Below are positions 44,283-53,297 of a stretch of DNA of 53,400 nucleotides, in pieces. Origin of the DNA: Burkholderiaceae bacterium. Its GTDB lineage: Bacteria; Pseudomonadota; Gammaproteobacteria; Burkholderiales; Burkholderiaceae_C. Location of the stretch: NCBI GenBank assembly GCA_030654805.1, contig JAURWR010000004.1:1-53400 (forward strand), written 5' to 3'. Every line of letters starts with the position of its first letter. The stretch's first letter is position 1. The notes beneath the pieces were generated by a model. That model was not told where the DNA came from and searched no databases. It saw nothing but the letters and a program-made list of their open reading frames with translations. The translations under genes and the position numbers were made by a program.

Positions 44283-44843
44283 TCATTCATGGGGAGACCA
44301 GCACTGGGGATCGGGCCCGAACCCGACATCGGTGACCCGGCCCAGGGTGTCCGGCGCGGTGCCGATCGACACCTGAAACCACTGGCAGAACGGGGTTTCG
44401 TAACGATAGTTCCAGACGACGATGTGCTGTCGGCCGATCGGGAAGGTCGTCGACGGGCGCCCCAGTCGCTTGGTGACATCGTCCTGCGTCTGGCCGGGCC
44501 GCACCTGAAAGAAATTGCCTTCGGTGAGCACCTGCTCCCACGACAGCAGCCGGCCGTCGGCATCGAAATCAATCATGTAGGTGTGCTTGCCGGCCGGGCC
44601 GCGCGCGAACTCGAGCCGCTGTGGCGCCTGCATGGTGCCGGTGGGCGGCCCCATCGCCGACACGACCTCGGCCGCAGTGGCGCCGCGCGGCAAAGCCAAG
44701 GGTGAATAGGCTGAACAGCCTGCAAGCGCCGAGATGATGGCGGGGACGAGCACCAGCGTCCCACGTCGACTCGCGCTGCGTGGTCCAGAGGCCCGATGAG
44801 CCGACAGGTCGCTGAAGGGGATCACAGGTTCGATGGGCGGCAT
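44283..44843 (-). CDS. SmpA/OmlA-like lipoprotein
   Basis: 186 aa. A long polar n-region is followed by a hydrophobic segment and lipobox LAGC (Cys43), then two repeats of the SmpA/OmlA (BamE-like) kind: LPRGATAAEVVSAMGPPTG and VRPGQTQDDVTKRLGRPST. Outer-membrane or periplasmic lipoprotein; BamE itself is about 110 aa, so this is a double-repeat relative. AGGAA precedes the ATG at 44843 by 7 bases. Followed by the ArsC-like gene after 19 bp. Confidence 0.8.
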   Translation of the reverse strand: MPPIEPVIPFSDLSAHRASGPRSASRRGTLVLVPAIISALAGCSAYSPLALPRGATAAEVVSAMGPPTGTMQAPQRLEFARGPAGKHTYMIDFDADGRLLSWEQVLTEGNFFQVRPGQTQDDVTKRLGRPSTTFPIGRQHIVVWNYRYETPFCQWFQVSIGTAPDTLGRVTDVGFGPDPQCWSPHE

Positions 44844-44924
44844 GGTGATGTTCCTGATTCGAGCGCGGTACGGCACGGTCGGCAAACCCTACACTCCCAC
44901 GCCCTGAAACCGAGCATCAGCATC

Positions 44925-45914
44925 ATGGAATCCACCTCTGAATTTTCCACCCCGCTCGGCCAGGGCATCTGGGCCATCGACACCGGCTACCAGCGAGCGA
45001 ACTTCGACGCGGCCTACCTGATCGTCGAGCAAGGCCGGGCGGCCTTCATCGACTGCGGCACCAGCCACTCGGTGCCACGGCTGCTGGCGACGCTCGATGC
45101 CACTGGCGTGTCACGCGACGCGGTGGACTGGGTCATTCCGACCCATGTGCACCTCGACCACGCCGGAGGCGCCGGGGCGTTGATGGAGGCGCTGCCGTCG
45201 GCCCGGATGGTCGTGCACCCGCGCGGCGCGCGGCACCTGATCAACCCGACCGTTCTGCTGGCCGGCGCACGGGCGGTCTACGGCGAAGAGGAGGTGCAGC
45301 GCGCCTACGGCACGGTGGTGCCGGTGGAAGCCAGCCGCGTGACGGAAAGCGCCGAGGGCCTGGTCATCCACCTCGCCGACCGGCCTCTGAAGTTCTTCGA
45401 CACGCCGGGCCACGCCCGCCACCACCATTGCATCTGGGACGAACGCAGTCGCGGCTTCTTCACCGGCGACACCTTCGGCTTGTCGTACCGCGAGTTCGAC
45501 ACGCCCGCCGGCATCTGGCTGCTGCCGACCACCACCCCGGTGCAGTTCGATCCCGTGGCATTGCGCATGTCGATCGAGCGTCTGCTGGCCGAACAGCCGT
45601 CGTGCATGTACCTGACGCACTACGGGCGCGTGCCGGTCATCGGCACAGCGCAGGTGACCGATGTGGCGCGGCTGGGGCGAGACCTGCTCGATCAGGTCGA
45701 TGAGGTGGTGGCGCTGGGCAGGCATGCCGCCGACCTGATGCTGCCCGCAGAAAAACGCCACGGTGTGCTCCGAGACGGCCTGACTGCGCTCTACCTGCAA
45801 CGTGTGCAACGGCTCGGATGCACGCTGCAGCGGCAGCAGATCCTCGACCTGCTCGAGATGGACATCGAACTCAACGCGCAAGGCGTCGGGGTGTGGCTGG
45901 ATGCAAAACGCTGA
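44925..45914 (+). CDS. MBL-fold metallo-hydrolase
   Basis: 329 aa. Metal motif THVHLDH (His74, His76, Asp78, His79), a downstream TPGHARHHH and the Asp of FFTGDTFG give a complete two-metal site of the beta-lactamase fold. It begins MESTSEFSTPLGQGIWAIDTG; the start ATG at 44925 agrees with family length. C-terminal helical region of about 90 residues. Substrate unknown; relatives include glyoxalase II-like thioesterases. Divergent from the lipoprotein gene, convergent with the epimerase. Confidence 0.88.
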   Translation: MESTSEFSTPLGQGIWAIDTGYQRANFDAAYLIVEQGRAAFIDCGTSHSVPRLLATLDATGVSRDAVDWVIPTHVHLDHAGGAGALMEALPSARMVVHPRGARHLINPTVLLAGARAVYGEEEVQRAYGTVVPVEASRVTESAEGLVIHLADRPLKFFDTPGHARHHHCIWDERSRGFFTGDTFGLSYREFDTPAGIWLLPTTTPVQFDPVALRMSIERLLAEQPSCMYLTHYGRVPVIGTAQVTDVARLGRDLLDQVDEVVALGRHAADLMLPAEKRHGVLRDGLTALYLQRVQRLGCTLQRQQILDLLEMDIELNAQGVGVWLDAKR

Positions 45915-45926
45915 TACGCAGACAAC

Positions 45927-46745
45927 TCACGAACCGGCCGAGAGTCGAAGCCCGGCCACCCAGGCGCCGAACAGCGCCGCATCGGTTCTCGGCTGCCACG
46001 TCGGATAGCGATCGCGAAACCGGCTGCCGTCCAGCACGCCCCAACTCGCCGAGGGGTCGGGCTTGTCGCGCAGCCGGTTCAGCGCACCGCAAGCCGTGGA
46101 CAGCGCGTCGAGCGTTGCATGCAGACTTCTGGCCGGACCGGCGAGGTTGAAGGTCTCGTTCCCGTGCACGCTCTGAGAAACCTCGACGCAGGCTTGCGCA
46201 GCAGCCCACACATCCAGCGCGTCGTGCGGCCTGTCGGGCAGGTAGCGGGTCACCGTCTCGCCGGCACGCAGCCGATGCAAGGCCTGACGCAGGAACGAAT
46301 GGCCGTCCTGGTCCACGCCCATGCCGATCAGCGTGCTGCAACGCAGGATCACATGCGGCGCGCCCGACTCGTGGATCGACACTTCAGCAGCCAGCTTGGC
46401 ACCACCGTAGGCGTCCACCGGCGCTGCAAGCACCGTTTCGTTCAGCAACTCGGCGCTGGCGCGTCCGTAGATGGAGCGGCTCGATACGTAGACCACCGGA
46501 ACCGGCCGGGTCAGGCCTCTCAGCAAGGCCCGGGTGCCATCGCAGTGACCGTCCATCTGGACGGCATCGCCCCGATGCCGCAAGGGGCCCGCGCAGTGGA
46601 TGACCCCGGAAACATCGAGGCTGGCGGGCGCGATCTCCTGGAGTCGCGTCGCCAGCACTCGGTGGGGCACCCCGACTCGCGTCAGCACGGCGGCGACACA
46701 GGCGCCCAGATAACCCCGGTGGCCTGTCAGGAGCAGCGGTTCCAT
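45927..46745 (-). CDS. NAD-dependent epimerase/dehydratase-like protein (extended SDR)
   Basis: 272 aa. Rossmann start LLLTGHRGYLGACVA (GxxGxxG at 8-14); active-site Ser88/Ser89 and Tyr113-x3-Lys117 in DAYGGAKLAAE. This is the extended short-chain dehydrogenase family that acts on nucleotide sugars or related molecules; it is shorter than typical 310-330-aa sugar epimerases. Its start overlaps the ATP-grasp gene by 19 bp, so the two are coupled. No glycosyltransferases are adjacent. Real substrate unknown. Confidence 0.87.
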   Translation of the reverse strand: MEPLLLTGHRGYLGACVAAVLTRVGVPHRVLATRLQEIAPASLDVSGVIHCAGPLRHRGDAVQMDGHCDGTRALLRGLTRPVPVVYVSSRSIYGRASAELLNETVLAAPVDAYGGAKLAAEVSIHESGAPHVILRCSTLIGMGVDQDGHSFLRQALHRLRAGETVTRYLPDRPHDALDVWAAAQACVEVSQSVHGNETFNLAGPARSLHATLDALSTACGALNRLRDKPDPSASWGVLDGSRFRDRYPTWQPRTDAALFGAWVAGLRLSAGS

Positions 46746-47830
46746 CGCCCCGTGGTCTCGAAGGTGTGGATGTCGGCGGCGGACAGGGGCACCGTGTGGG
46801 ACTCCTTCACTGCCACGGCGCCAACAGACGTGCGCAACGGATCAGGCGGTGGAATGCGCCCGGGGCACCAGGCCTCCAACGCCTGCCAAACGTCGGGCAT
46901 GCCCAGCACCTCGCGGGCGCCCAGGCCACCGGCCAGCCGACCGGCCAGTTCGAACATCAGGTAGCGCCCGTCAGGCAGTCGCCGGCATTGCACGTTGACC
47001 GGGCCGCGCCAGCCGACGTCGGCCAGGGCCTGGGCATAGTCCCGACCCACCTGGATCAGCAGCGGATCGGTCACGCGCATCGAACGCTCGGGCCGCCCGC
47101 AAACCATCGTGTTCAACGTGGCGCCGATCAACGCCACGCGGCCCGTCGGTCCGATGACGGAGACGACGGAGTACTGCCCCGGATCTCGGTACGAATACCA
47201 CAACGGCATGCCCAGCGACGGGTCGGGCAGGTCCGCATCCCACCCCGGAGCGGGGTTCAGAAAGGGCTGTGCGATCCACGAACCGCCGGTCGCGAACACC
47301 CGTCCGAGCTGGCCGGCATCGAAGACCAGGCGAGTGCCGCGCGTGCCGTAGCCGCAGCGGGGCTTGACGATCAGCGGGTACCCATGCTGCCCGGCCAGGG
47401 CCAACGCGGAGTCCGGTGCGTCGGCCGACGGCGCCACCGGCAAGCCGTGCTCGATGGCGAACCGGAAGCTCAGCCACTTGTCACGGATCAAGTCGGCTGC
47501 GGACGGGGCCCCGACCATCGCCTGACCTGGCAGGCGCACGTCGGCCGCCAGTTGAGCGAGCGCGCAGACATCGTCATCGCGCGTGGGTATCCACAGATCG
47601 GGACGGGTTTCCTCACCCCACTGCGCCAGCACCTGGGCCCAGCGTTGGCGGTCGAGAGTGGGAGGAACGCGGACCACGGCATCGCAGGCATAGTTGCCGG
47701 CGGCTTCGGACTCGGTGCTGGTGCCGACCACGAAAAAGCGGTCCCGACCGAGCCGGTGGAGTCCTTCGAACAGGTTGGTCGCGACGAGGCTGCCCACACT
47801 GGTGACAAGCAGGCGCAGCGGGTACTCCAT
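46727..47830 (-). CDS. ATP-grasp domain protein, carbamoyl-phosphate-synthase-like
   Basis: 367 aa. N-terminal pre-ATP-grasp Rossmann-like part (LRLLVTSVGSLVATNLFEG), central ATP-binding KPRCGYGTRG (Lys156), and C-terminal FELAGRLAGG (Glu294, Arg298). The usual E-x-N-P-R metal motif reads E-L-A-G-R here: the metal-binding Asn is Ala296. Such enzymes join a carboxylate to an amine or thiol through an acyl phosphate. GGAGAGA precedes ATG 47830. Upstream partner of the overlapping epimerase gene. I do not recognise a characterised subfamily. Confidence 0.82.
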   Translation of the reverse strand: MEYPLRLLVTSVGSLVATNLFEGLHRLGRDRFFVVGTSTESEAAGNYACDAVVRVPPTLDRQRWAQVLAQWGEETRPDLWIPTRDDDVCALAQLAADVRLPGQAMVGAPSAADLIRDKWLSFRFAIEHGLPVAPSADAPDSALALAGQHGYPLIVKPRCGYGTRGTRLVFDAGQLGRVFATGGSWIAQPFLNPAPGWDADLPDPSLGMPLWYSYRDPGQYSVVSVIGPTGRVALIGATLNTMVCGRPERSMRVTDPLLIQVGRDYAQALADVGWRGPVNVQCRRLPDGRYLMFELAGRLAGGLGAREVLGMPDVWQALEAWCPGRIPPPDPLRTSVGAVAVKESHTVPLSAADIHTFETTGRWNRCS

Positions 47831-48043
47831 CTCAAATCTCTCCAACCCGGCCCACCAGGCCATGGGCTCCGCAGGGCATGAAAACAAGACAGGCACATCC
47901 GAACACCGGGGCGGTTGAGCGAACGCGACTGCCAGTCTACTGTGGCACCTGCGGCGGCCCGCATGGAGCTGCGGTGCAGTTTGCAGCGGTCGCAGGCTGA
48001 CTTACGATCGCTGGCGAAACCCCACGACATCAGGAGACCCGAC

Positions 48044-48607
48044 ATGGACTCACCCACTCAAAACGTCCCTCTCGGCGCGACGTCCACACGATCGGTTCCG
48101 CGCGCGGCCTGGATCGCAGGCGGCTTGCTCTGCTTGGTCACGGCCGGGCTGGCTGGCGCCTTGGTGACGAGATCGGTCGATTCTTCTTCCACCGCACCCG
48201 CAGCCGGGCTGGTGGCCGATGCGAAGACATCCCCCGCTGCGGCACCCACGCCGAACAACGCCGCTTGCCCGAACTGCGGGGTCGTCGAATCGGTGACCGC
48301 CGTCAAGCAGAAGGGCCAGGGCACCGGCGTCGGGGCTGTCACCGGCGGCGTGCTGGGCGGCGTGGTGGGCAACCAGTTTGGCAGCGGCAGCGGCAGGACG
48401 GCCATGACGGTGCTCGGCGCCGTGGGCGGCGGCGTGGCCGGCCACGAGGTCGAGAAGCAGGTGCGCAGCGAGACCTACTTCAACGTCAAGGTGCGCATGG
48501 ACGATGGCAGCACTCGCACGTTCCGGCGCTCCCAGTCGATGGCGGTGGGCGCGCAGGTGAAGATCGACGGCAACACGCTCAGCGTCGCGCAGGACAACGC
48601 CAGATAA
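48044..48607 (+). CDS. Glycine-zipper 2TM domain protein
   Basis: 187 aa. One N-terminal membrane segment (about 24-45), an Ala/Pro linker with CPNCG, then a glycine zipper (GVGAVTGGVLGGVVGNQFG and AVGGGVAGHEVEKQV) and a C-terminal beta-rich tail (YFNVKVRMDDGSTRTF). This matches the SlyB/Rickettsia-17-kDa-like surface family. It is anchored by the N-terminal helix rather than a lipobox. CAGGAGAC precedes ATG 48044. Cell-envelope protein, role unknown. Confidence 0.88.
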   Translation: MDSPTQNVPLGATSTRSVPRAAWIAGGLLCLVTAGLAGALVTRSVDSSSTAPAAGLVADAKTSPAAAPTPNNAACPNCGVVESVTAVKQKGQGTGVGAVTGGVLGGVVGNQFGSGSGRTAMTVLGAVGGGVAGHEVEKQVRSETYFNVKVRMDDGSTRTFRRSQSMAVGAQVKIDGNTLSVAQDNAR

Positions 48608-48638
48608 CGAGGTGCGCCGGGGTGATTGCGGTGTCGTC

Positions 48639-49886
48639 TCAGCGGGCAGGCGCCACCGCAGCGGCCGGCGCGGCGCGCTCCTCGCGGATCGGCAGATTCA
48701 CCAGCGCTGCCCCCACCGCCAGCACGATGTCGGCGCACCACATCCAGTCGTAGCTGCCGGTCCACTCGAAGGCCTTGCCACCGAAGTACGCGCCGAAAAA
48801 GGCGCCGATCTGGTGGATCAGGATCGCCACGCCGAACAGCGTGGCCATGTGCGACGGACCGAAGAACTTGGCAACGAGGCCCACCGTCGGCGGCACGGTC
48901 GACAAGTAGGTCAGGCCCATCACGGCCGCGAAGACCAGCACCACGGCTTCGGTCTTCGGTGACAGCATGAACACCAGCACAGCGACCGCGCGTGCGGCGT
49001 AGATCCAGGTCAGCAGCGTCTTCAGGCGCCACTGTCCACCGCGGTACGACATCAGCCAGCCGATGCCGATGCTGCCGACGATGTTGAAGAGGCCGATCGT
49101 TCCGAGCGCCCAGGCACCGACCGTCGGCGACAGCTGGCACGAGGCGACCACGCCCGGCAGGTGGGTCGCGATGAACGCGACGTGGAATCCGCAGACGAAG
49201 AACCCGGCGCACAGCAACCGGTAGCTGCGACAGCCCAGCGCACGCGACACCGCCTCACGCGTGGTTTCTGCCGCCCGCTGGCCCGGCGCTGGCGCTGCCA
49301 GGTGCAATGCATTGCCACGCAGCAGCCAGGCGGCGGGCAGCGCCAGCAGCGTGATCGCGCCCAGCACATGCAGCGAGGTCATCCACCCGGCCGCCACCGT
49401 GACGCCCTGCGCCAGCGGCGCAAACACAAACTGCCCGAACGATCCGCCAGCGTTGACGATGCCACTGGCCATGCCGCGCTGGGCGGGTGCGATCAGGCGG
49501 GTCGTCGCGGCCATCAGCACCGACGGGCCGGCCATGCCGGCGCCGCCGGCGGCCAGCACACCGATGGCGAAGATCAGGCCGGCCGTGCTGCTCATGTGCG
49601 GGATCAACGCGGTACCCATCGCCACCATGAGCACGCCGCAGACGATCACCCGACCAGCACCGATCCGGTCGGCCACCATGCCGGCGAACGGCTGTGTGAG
49701 GCCCCACCACAGCTGACCGAACGCGAAGGCGAGGCTGATGCTGGCGAACCCGAGGCCGGTGTGGGTGTTGATCGGACCGAGGAACAGCCCCATCGACTGG
49801 CGTGCGCCCATCGTCAGCGCAAAACAACCGCCTGCGGCAAGCAGCACGAGGCCGAGGCTCAGGGTTCGGGGCGCAGATCGTGTCAT
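48639..49886 (-). CDS. MFS transporter (oxalate/formate or monocarboxylate-like)
   Basis: 415 aa, about 12 helices. [19 protein letters not shown] is the loop 2-3 motif; the first helix carries [15 protein letters not shown] and loop 8-9 is short, as in the OFA/monocarboxylate branch. CGGAG lies 7 bases before ATG 49886, whereas the ATG at 49901 has none. Divergent from gloA at 49997. Cargo unknown. Confidence 0.87.
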   Translation of the reverse strand: MTRSAPRTLSLGLVLLAAGGCFALTMGARQSMGLFLGPINTHTGLGFASISLAFAFGQLWWGLTQPFAGMVADRIGAGRVIVCGVLMVAMGTALIPHMSSTAGLIFAIGVLAAGGAGMAGPSVLMAATTRLIAPAQRGMASGIVNAGGSFGQFVFAPLAQGVTVAAGWMTSLHVLGAITLLALPAAWLLRGNALHLAAPAPGQRAAETTREAVSRALGCRSYRLLCAGFFVCGFHVAFIATHLPGVVASCQLSPTVGAWALGTIGLFNIVGSIGIGWLMSYRGGQWRLKTLLTWIYAARAVAVLVFMLSPKTEAVVLVFAAVMGLTYLSTVPPTVGLVAKFFGPSHMATLFGVAILIHQIGAFFGAYFGGKAFEWTGSYDWMWCADIVLAVGAALVNLPIREERAAPAAAVAPAR

Positions 49887-49996
49887 CGGGTGGCTCCGCA
49901 TCGAGGTCGCGGGCGAAAAAACATCACGGCATTGTCGCGATGGGCGTCGCGCTACGCTTCGACCTTTCGATTACCCCCACCAATCCAGGAACCACG

Positions 49997-50383
49997 ATGA
50001 GACTGCTCCACACCATGCTGCGCGTCGGCGACCTGCAACGCTCGATCGATTTCTACACCCGCGTGATGGGCATGACGCTGCTGCGCACCACCGAGCGGCC
50101 CGAGCAGAAGTACAGCCTGGCCTTCGTCGGCTACGGCTCGAACCCGGAACACGCCGAGATCGAGCTGACCTACAACCACGGCGTCGACCATTACGAGCTC
50201 GGCACCGCCTACGGACACATCGCGATCGCGGTGCCCGATGCGTACGCCGCCTGCGCGGCCATCCAGGCCGGTGGCGGTGCCGTCACGCGCGCAGCCGGCC
50301 CGGTGGCCGGTGGCAGCACCGTCATCGCCTTCGTGACCGACCCGGACGGCTACAAGATCGAGCTGATCCAGCGCGGCACCTGA
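49997..50383 (+). CDS. gloA: Glyoxalase I, short nickel-type form
   Basis: 128 aa. Metal ligands His5, Glu56, His74 and Glu122 fall at exactly the positions of E. coli nickel GloA, so the enzyme should be active on methylglyoxal-glutathione hemithioacetal. [20 protein letters not shown] and [11 protein letters not shown] are family hallmarks. CCAGGA precedes the ATG. Second glyoxalase I of the window. Confidence 0.96.
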   Translation: MRLLHTMLRVGDLQRSIDFYTRVMGMTLLRTTERPEQKYSLAFVGYGSNPEHAEIELTYNHGVDHYELGTAYGHIAIAVPDAYAACAAIQAGGGAVTRAAGPVAGGSTVIAFVTDPDGYKIELIQRGT

Positions 50384-50529
50384 GACCCATTGGGCGCGCA
50401 GCCCCCAGCCGCAGTGCAGGGGTTGCGCCTCGAAGGACCTCATACGCAAGTCGCTCGTCAACATCTCAAATGGACGGCGGTCGGCGCGTGAGCGCTGCGC
50501 CGGGCCGCTGTGTTGCGCTCATGTCACCC

Positions 50530-50549
50530 GGGCCGGAAAAGACCGGCCC
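50530..50549. terminator. Possible weak terminator after gloA
   Basis: GGGCCGG / CCGGCCC stem with a 6-nt AAAAGA loop, followed by only TCCTTCTCT. It lies about 150 bp after gloA in the 296-bp spacer to eda; I see no gene in that spacer. Weak U-run lowers confidence. Confidence 0.35.
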
Positions 50550-50679
50550 TCCTTCTCTACTTCGCTCCACACAGCGACTCGTCACAGCGCTCCAGCCACC
50601 ACCGAAGCGGTCGGATCTCGAATGCCCTCGGCAGCACTGCGCGCGCCGGCTAATTGATCAGCTTGACTCCAGGCCCGTA

Positions 50680-51306
50680 TCAGCCCCCGCGCAACGCCGA
50701 AGCCTCTTTCGCCAACCGCGTGATGCGCGCCCAGTCGCCAGCGGCCATCGCATCGGATGGGGTCAGCCACGAGCCGCCACAGACCTTGACGTTGGGCAGC
50801 GCGAGGAACTGCGGCGCCGTGTCGAGCGTGATGCCACCGGTCGGGCAGAACACCACGTCGGAGAACGGACCGGCAAAGGCCTTCAGCAGCGGGATGCCAC
50901 CGGCTGCGGTGGCCGGAAAGAACTTTAGGAAGTCGCAGCCGTCGGCGTTCGCCTGCATCACCTCGCTCGACGTCGCCACACCGGGCAGCAGCGGCAGGTC
51001 GAGATCGCGGCAGGCCTGGCCGATGCTGCGCAAGTAGCCCGGACTGACGGCGAACTGGCAGCCGGCGTCCTTCGCCGCTTTGGCATCGGCCGCGCTGCGC
51101 ACCGTGCCGGCGCCGACGATCGCATCGGGCACCGCACGGGCGATGGCTTCCATGCATTTCAAGGCGACCGGCGTGCGCAGCGTCACCTCGAGCACACGCA
51201 CGCCGCCATCGACCAGGGCCTGCGCCAGAGGCACGGCGTCCTCGACGCGGTGGATGACGATGACCGGAATGACCGGGCCGAAGGTGGCGAGTTCGCGCGC
51301 TTGCAT
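50680..51306 (-). CDS. eda: KDPG/KHG aldolase
   Basis: 208 aa. Cleaves 2-keto-3-deoxy-6-phosphogluconate to pyruvate and glyceraldehyde-3-phosphate. Schiff-base Lys128 in FLKFFPA and acid/base Glu40 in VLEVTLRT match E. coli Lys133 and Glu45. PTGGI and the phosphate-binding GGSWL loop are present. Lies 45 bp downstream of edd on the same strand. Confidence 0.97.
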   Translation of the reverse strand: MQARELATFGPVIPVIVIHRVEDAVPLAQALVDGGVRVLEVTLRTPVALKCMEAIARAVPDAIVGAGTVRSAADAKAAKDAGCQFAVSPGYLRSIGQACRDLDLPLLPGVATSSEVMQANADGCDFLKFFPATAAGGIPLLKAFAGPFSDVVFCPTGGITLDTAPQFLALPNVKVCGGSWLTPSDAMAAGDWARITRLAKEASALRGG

Positions 51307-51351
51307 CGATGAAACCTCGTAGGTGTTTTCGGATGGAATGGGGGCCGGCAG

Positions 51352-53184
51352 TCAAAGCCAGGTGATCGCGCCCTCTTCCGCAGTGAGCACGTTGCGGCGC
51401 ATGCCACTGAACAGTTCGCGCCCCAGGCCGTGGGCGTTGATCTCGGCCTGCTCGGTCGACAGCACGGCCTGCTCGCGCGCAGCCCAGGTGGCGGCATCGA
51501 CCAGGGCTTCGAGTGTGCCGGCATTCGAGTCGAGCCGGATCATGTCGCCGGTGCGCACCTTGCCGAGCGGCCCGCCGGCCAGCACCTCGGGGCTGACATG
51601 GATGGCGGCCGGCACCTTGCCCGACGCACCGCTCATGCGGCCATCGGTCACCAGCGCGACCTTGAACCCCTTGCCTTGCAGGACCGCCAGCGGCGGAGTC
51701 AGCTTGTGCAGTTCGGGCATGCCATTGGCGCGCGGGCCCTGGAAGCGAACCACGGCAATGAAATCGCGCTCCAGTTCGCCGGCCTTGAAGGCCGCCTGCA
51801 AGGCTTCCTGCGTGTCGAAGACGATGGCCGGCGCCTCGACTGCATGCCGGTCGGCCGGCACCGCCGATGTCTTGATGACCGCACGGCCCAGGTTGCCAGT
51901 CAGCACCGCGAGGCCACCGTGGTCGCTGAACGGCGCCGCAGCCGGGCGAACGATGTCGTCATCGGCGTTGACCGCGCTCGCCGGCGGCAGATCGCGCCAG
52001 GTCAATGCGCCCGCTTCGTCGCGCTGCGGCAACCGGCAGTAGTCGCGCAGACCACCGTCGGAGACGGTCGCCACGTCGGCGTGCATCAGCCCGGCATCGA
52101 TCAGCTCGCGGATCACGTAGCCCGGGCCGCCAGCCGCCTGGAACTGGTTCACGTCGGCGCTGCCGTTCGGGTAGACGCGCGCCAGCAGCGGCGTCGCATG
52201 CGACAGCTCGGAAAAATCGTTCCAGTCGATCACGATGCCCGCCGCGCGGGCCACCGCGACCCAATGGATCAGGTGGTTGGTCGAACCGCCGGTGGCCAGC
52301 AGCGCGACCATCGCGTTGACGATCACGCGCTCGTCGATGAGCCGGCCGATCGGCGTGTAACGGCGTGCCTTGACCAGGCTCAGCACCGTGCGCACCGCAT
52401 CGCGCGTCAGCGTCTCGCGCAACTCGGCGTGCGGGTGCACGAAGGCGGCGCCCGGCACATGCAAGCCCATCGCTTCGAGCAGCATCTGGTTGCTGTTGGC
52501 GGTGCCATAAAAAGTGCAGGTCCCGGCCCCGTGGTACGCCGCCGACTCGGCCCGCAGCAACTCGTCGCGGCCGACCAGCCCTTGCGCGAACTGCTCACGC
52601 ACCCGGCCCTTGGCGTTGTTGCTGAGTCCGGTGCTCATCGGCCCGGCTGGCACGAACACGCACGGCAGGTGGCCGAAGTGGAGCGCGCCGATCAGCAGGC
52701 CGGGCACGATCTTGTCGCACACGCCGAGCAGCAAGGCCGCATCGAACACATCGTGCGTCAGCGCGACCGCGGTGCCCATCGCGATGGTGTCGCGCGAGAA
52801 CAGGCTCAGCTCCATGCCGGGCAGGCCCTGCGTCACGCCGTCGCACATCGCGGGCACGCCGCCCGCCACCTGCACGGTGGCGCCGAGCCGGTGGGCCTGG
52901 TCGCGGATGACGGCCGGAAACCCCTCGTAAGGCTGGTGCGCCGACAGCATGTCGTTGTAGGCCGTCACCACGCCGATGTGCGGCGCGCGCTCGGCCACGA
53001 TGCGCAGCTTGTCGTCGGCGGGAAGCGCAGCGAACGCATGCGCCACATTGGCGCAGCCCATGCGCTCGGAACCGCGCGGACGCTCGCCAGCAGCAGCCAC
53101 CCGAGCCAGGTAGGCCAGCCGGGTGCGTGCACTGCGCTCAAGGATGCGCTGGGTGACCCGGACGACGGCGGGGTTCATCGGCAT
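51352..53184 (-). CDS. edd: Phosphogluconate dehydratase
   Basis: 610 aa, IlvD/Edd family [4Fe-4S] enzyme that dehydrates 6-phosphogluconate to KDPG in the Entner-Doudoroff pathway. GVVTAYNDMLSAHQPYEGFP, GGVPAMCDGVTQG, GVCDKIVPGLLIGA and TDGRMSGASGKVPAAIH are intact, with cluster cysteines among them. ATG 53184 (MPMNPAVV) gives a length close to E. coli Edd (603 aa); an upstream extension to 53328 would run into the neighbouring gene. Forms an edd-eda operon. Confidence 0.96.
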   Translation of the reverse strand: MPMNPAVVRVTQRILERSARTRLAYLARVAAAGERPRGSERMGCANVAHAFAALPADDKLRIVAERAPHIGVVTAYNDMLSAHQPYEGFPAVIRDQAHRLGATVQVAGGVPAMCDGVTQGLPGMELSLFSRDTIAMGTAVALTHDVFDAALLLGVCDKIVPGLLIGALHFGHLPCVFVPAGPMSTGLSNNAKGRVREQFAQGLVGRDELLRAESAAYHGAGTCTFYGTANSNQMLLEAMGLHVPGAAFVHPHAELRETLTRDAVRTVLSLVKARRYTPIGRLIDERVIVNAMVALLATGGSTNHLIHWVAVARAAGIVIDWNDFSELSHATPLLARVYPNGSADVNQFQAAGGPGYVIRELIDAGLMHADVATVSDGGLRDYCRLPQRDEAGALTWRDLPPASAVNADDDIVRPAAAPFSDHGGLAVLTGNLGRAVIKTSAVPADRHAVEAPAIVFDTQEALQAAFKAGELERDFIAVVRFQGPRANGMPELHKLTPPLAVLQGKGFKVALVTDGRMSGASGKVPAAIHVSPEVLAGGPLGKVRTGDMIRLDSNAGTLEALVDAATWAAREQAVLSTEQAEINAHGLGRELFSGMRRNVLTAEEGAITWL

Positions 53185-53297
53185 GCTCGGCTCTCTCCAG
53201 GCTGCGGCAGGGTCGCCGCGACTCACAGTGTCGCAGCCGCTTGCATCAACCGCGCCAGCATGGCGCCGGCCGGCGCCCTTCGCGCGGGAAAGTGCCC

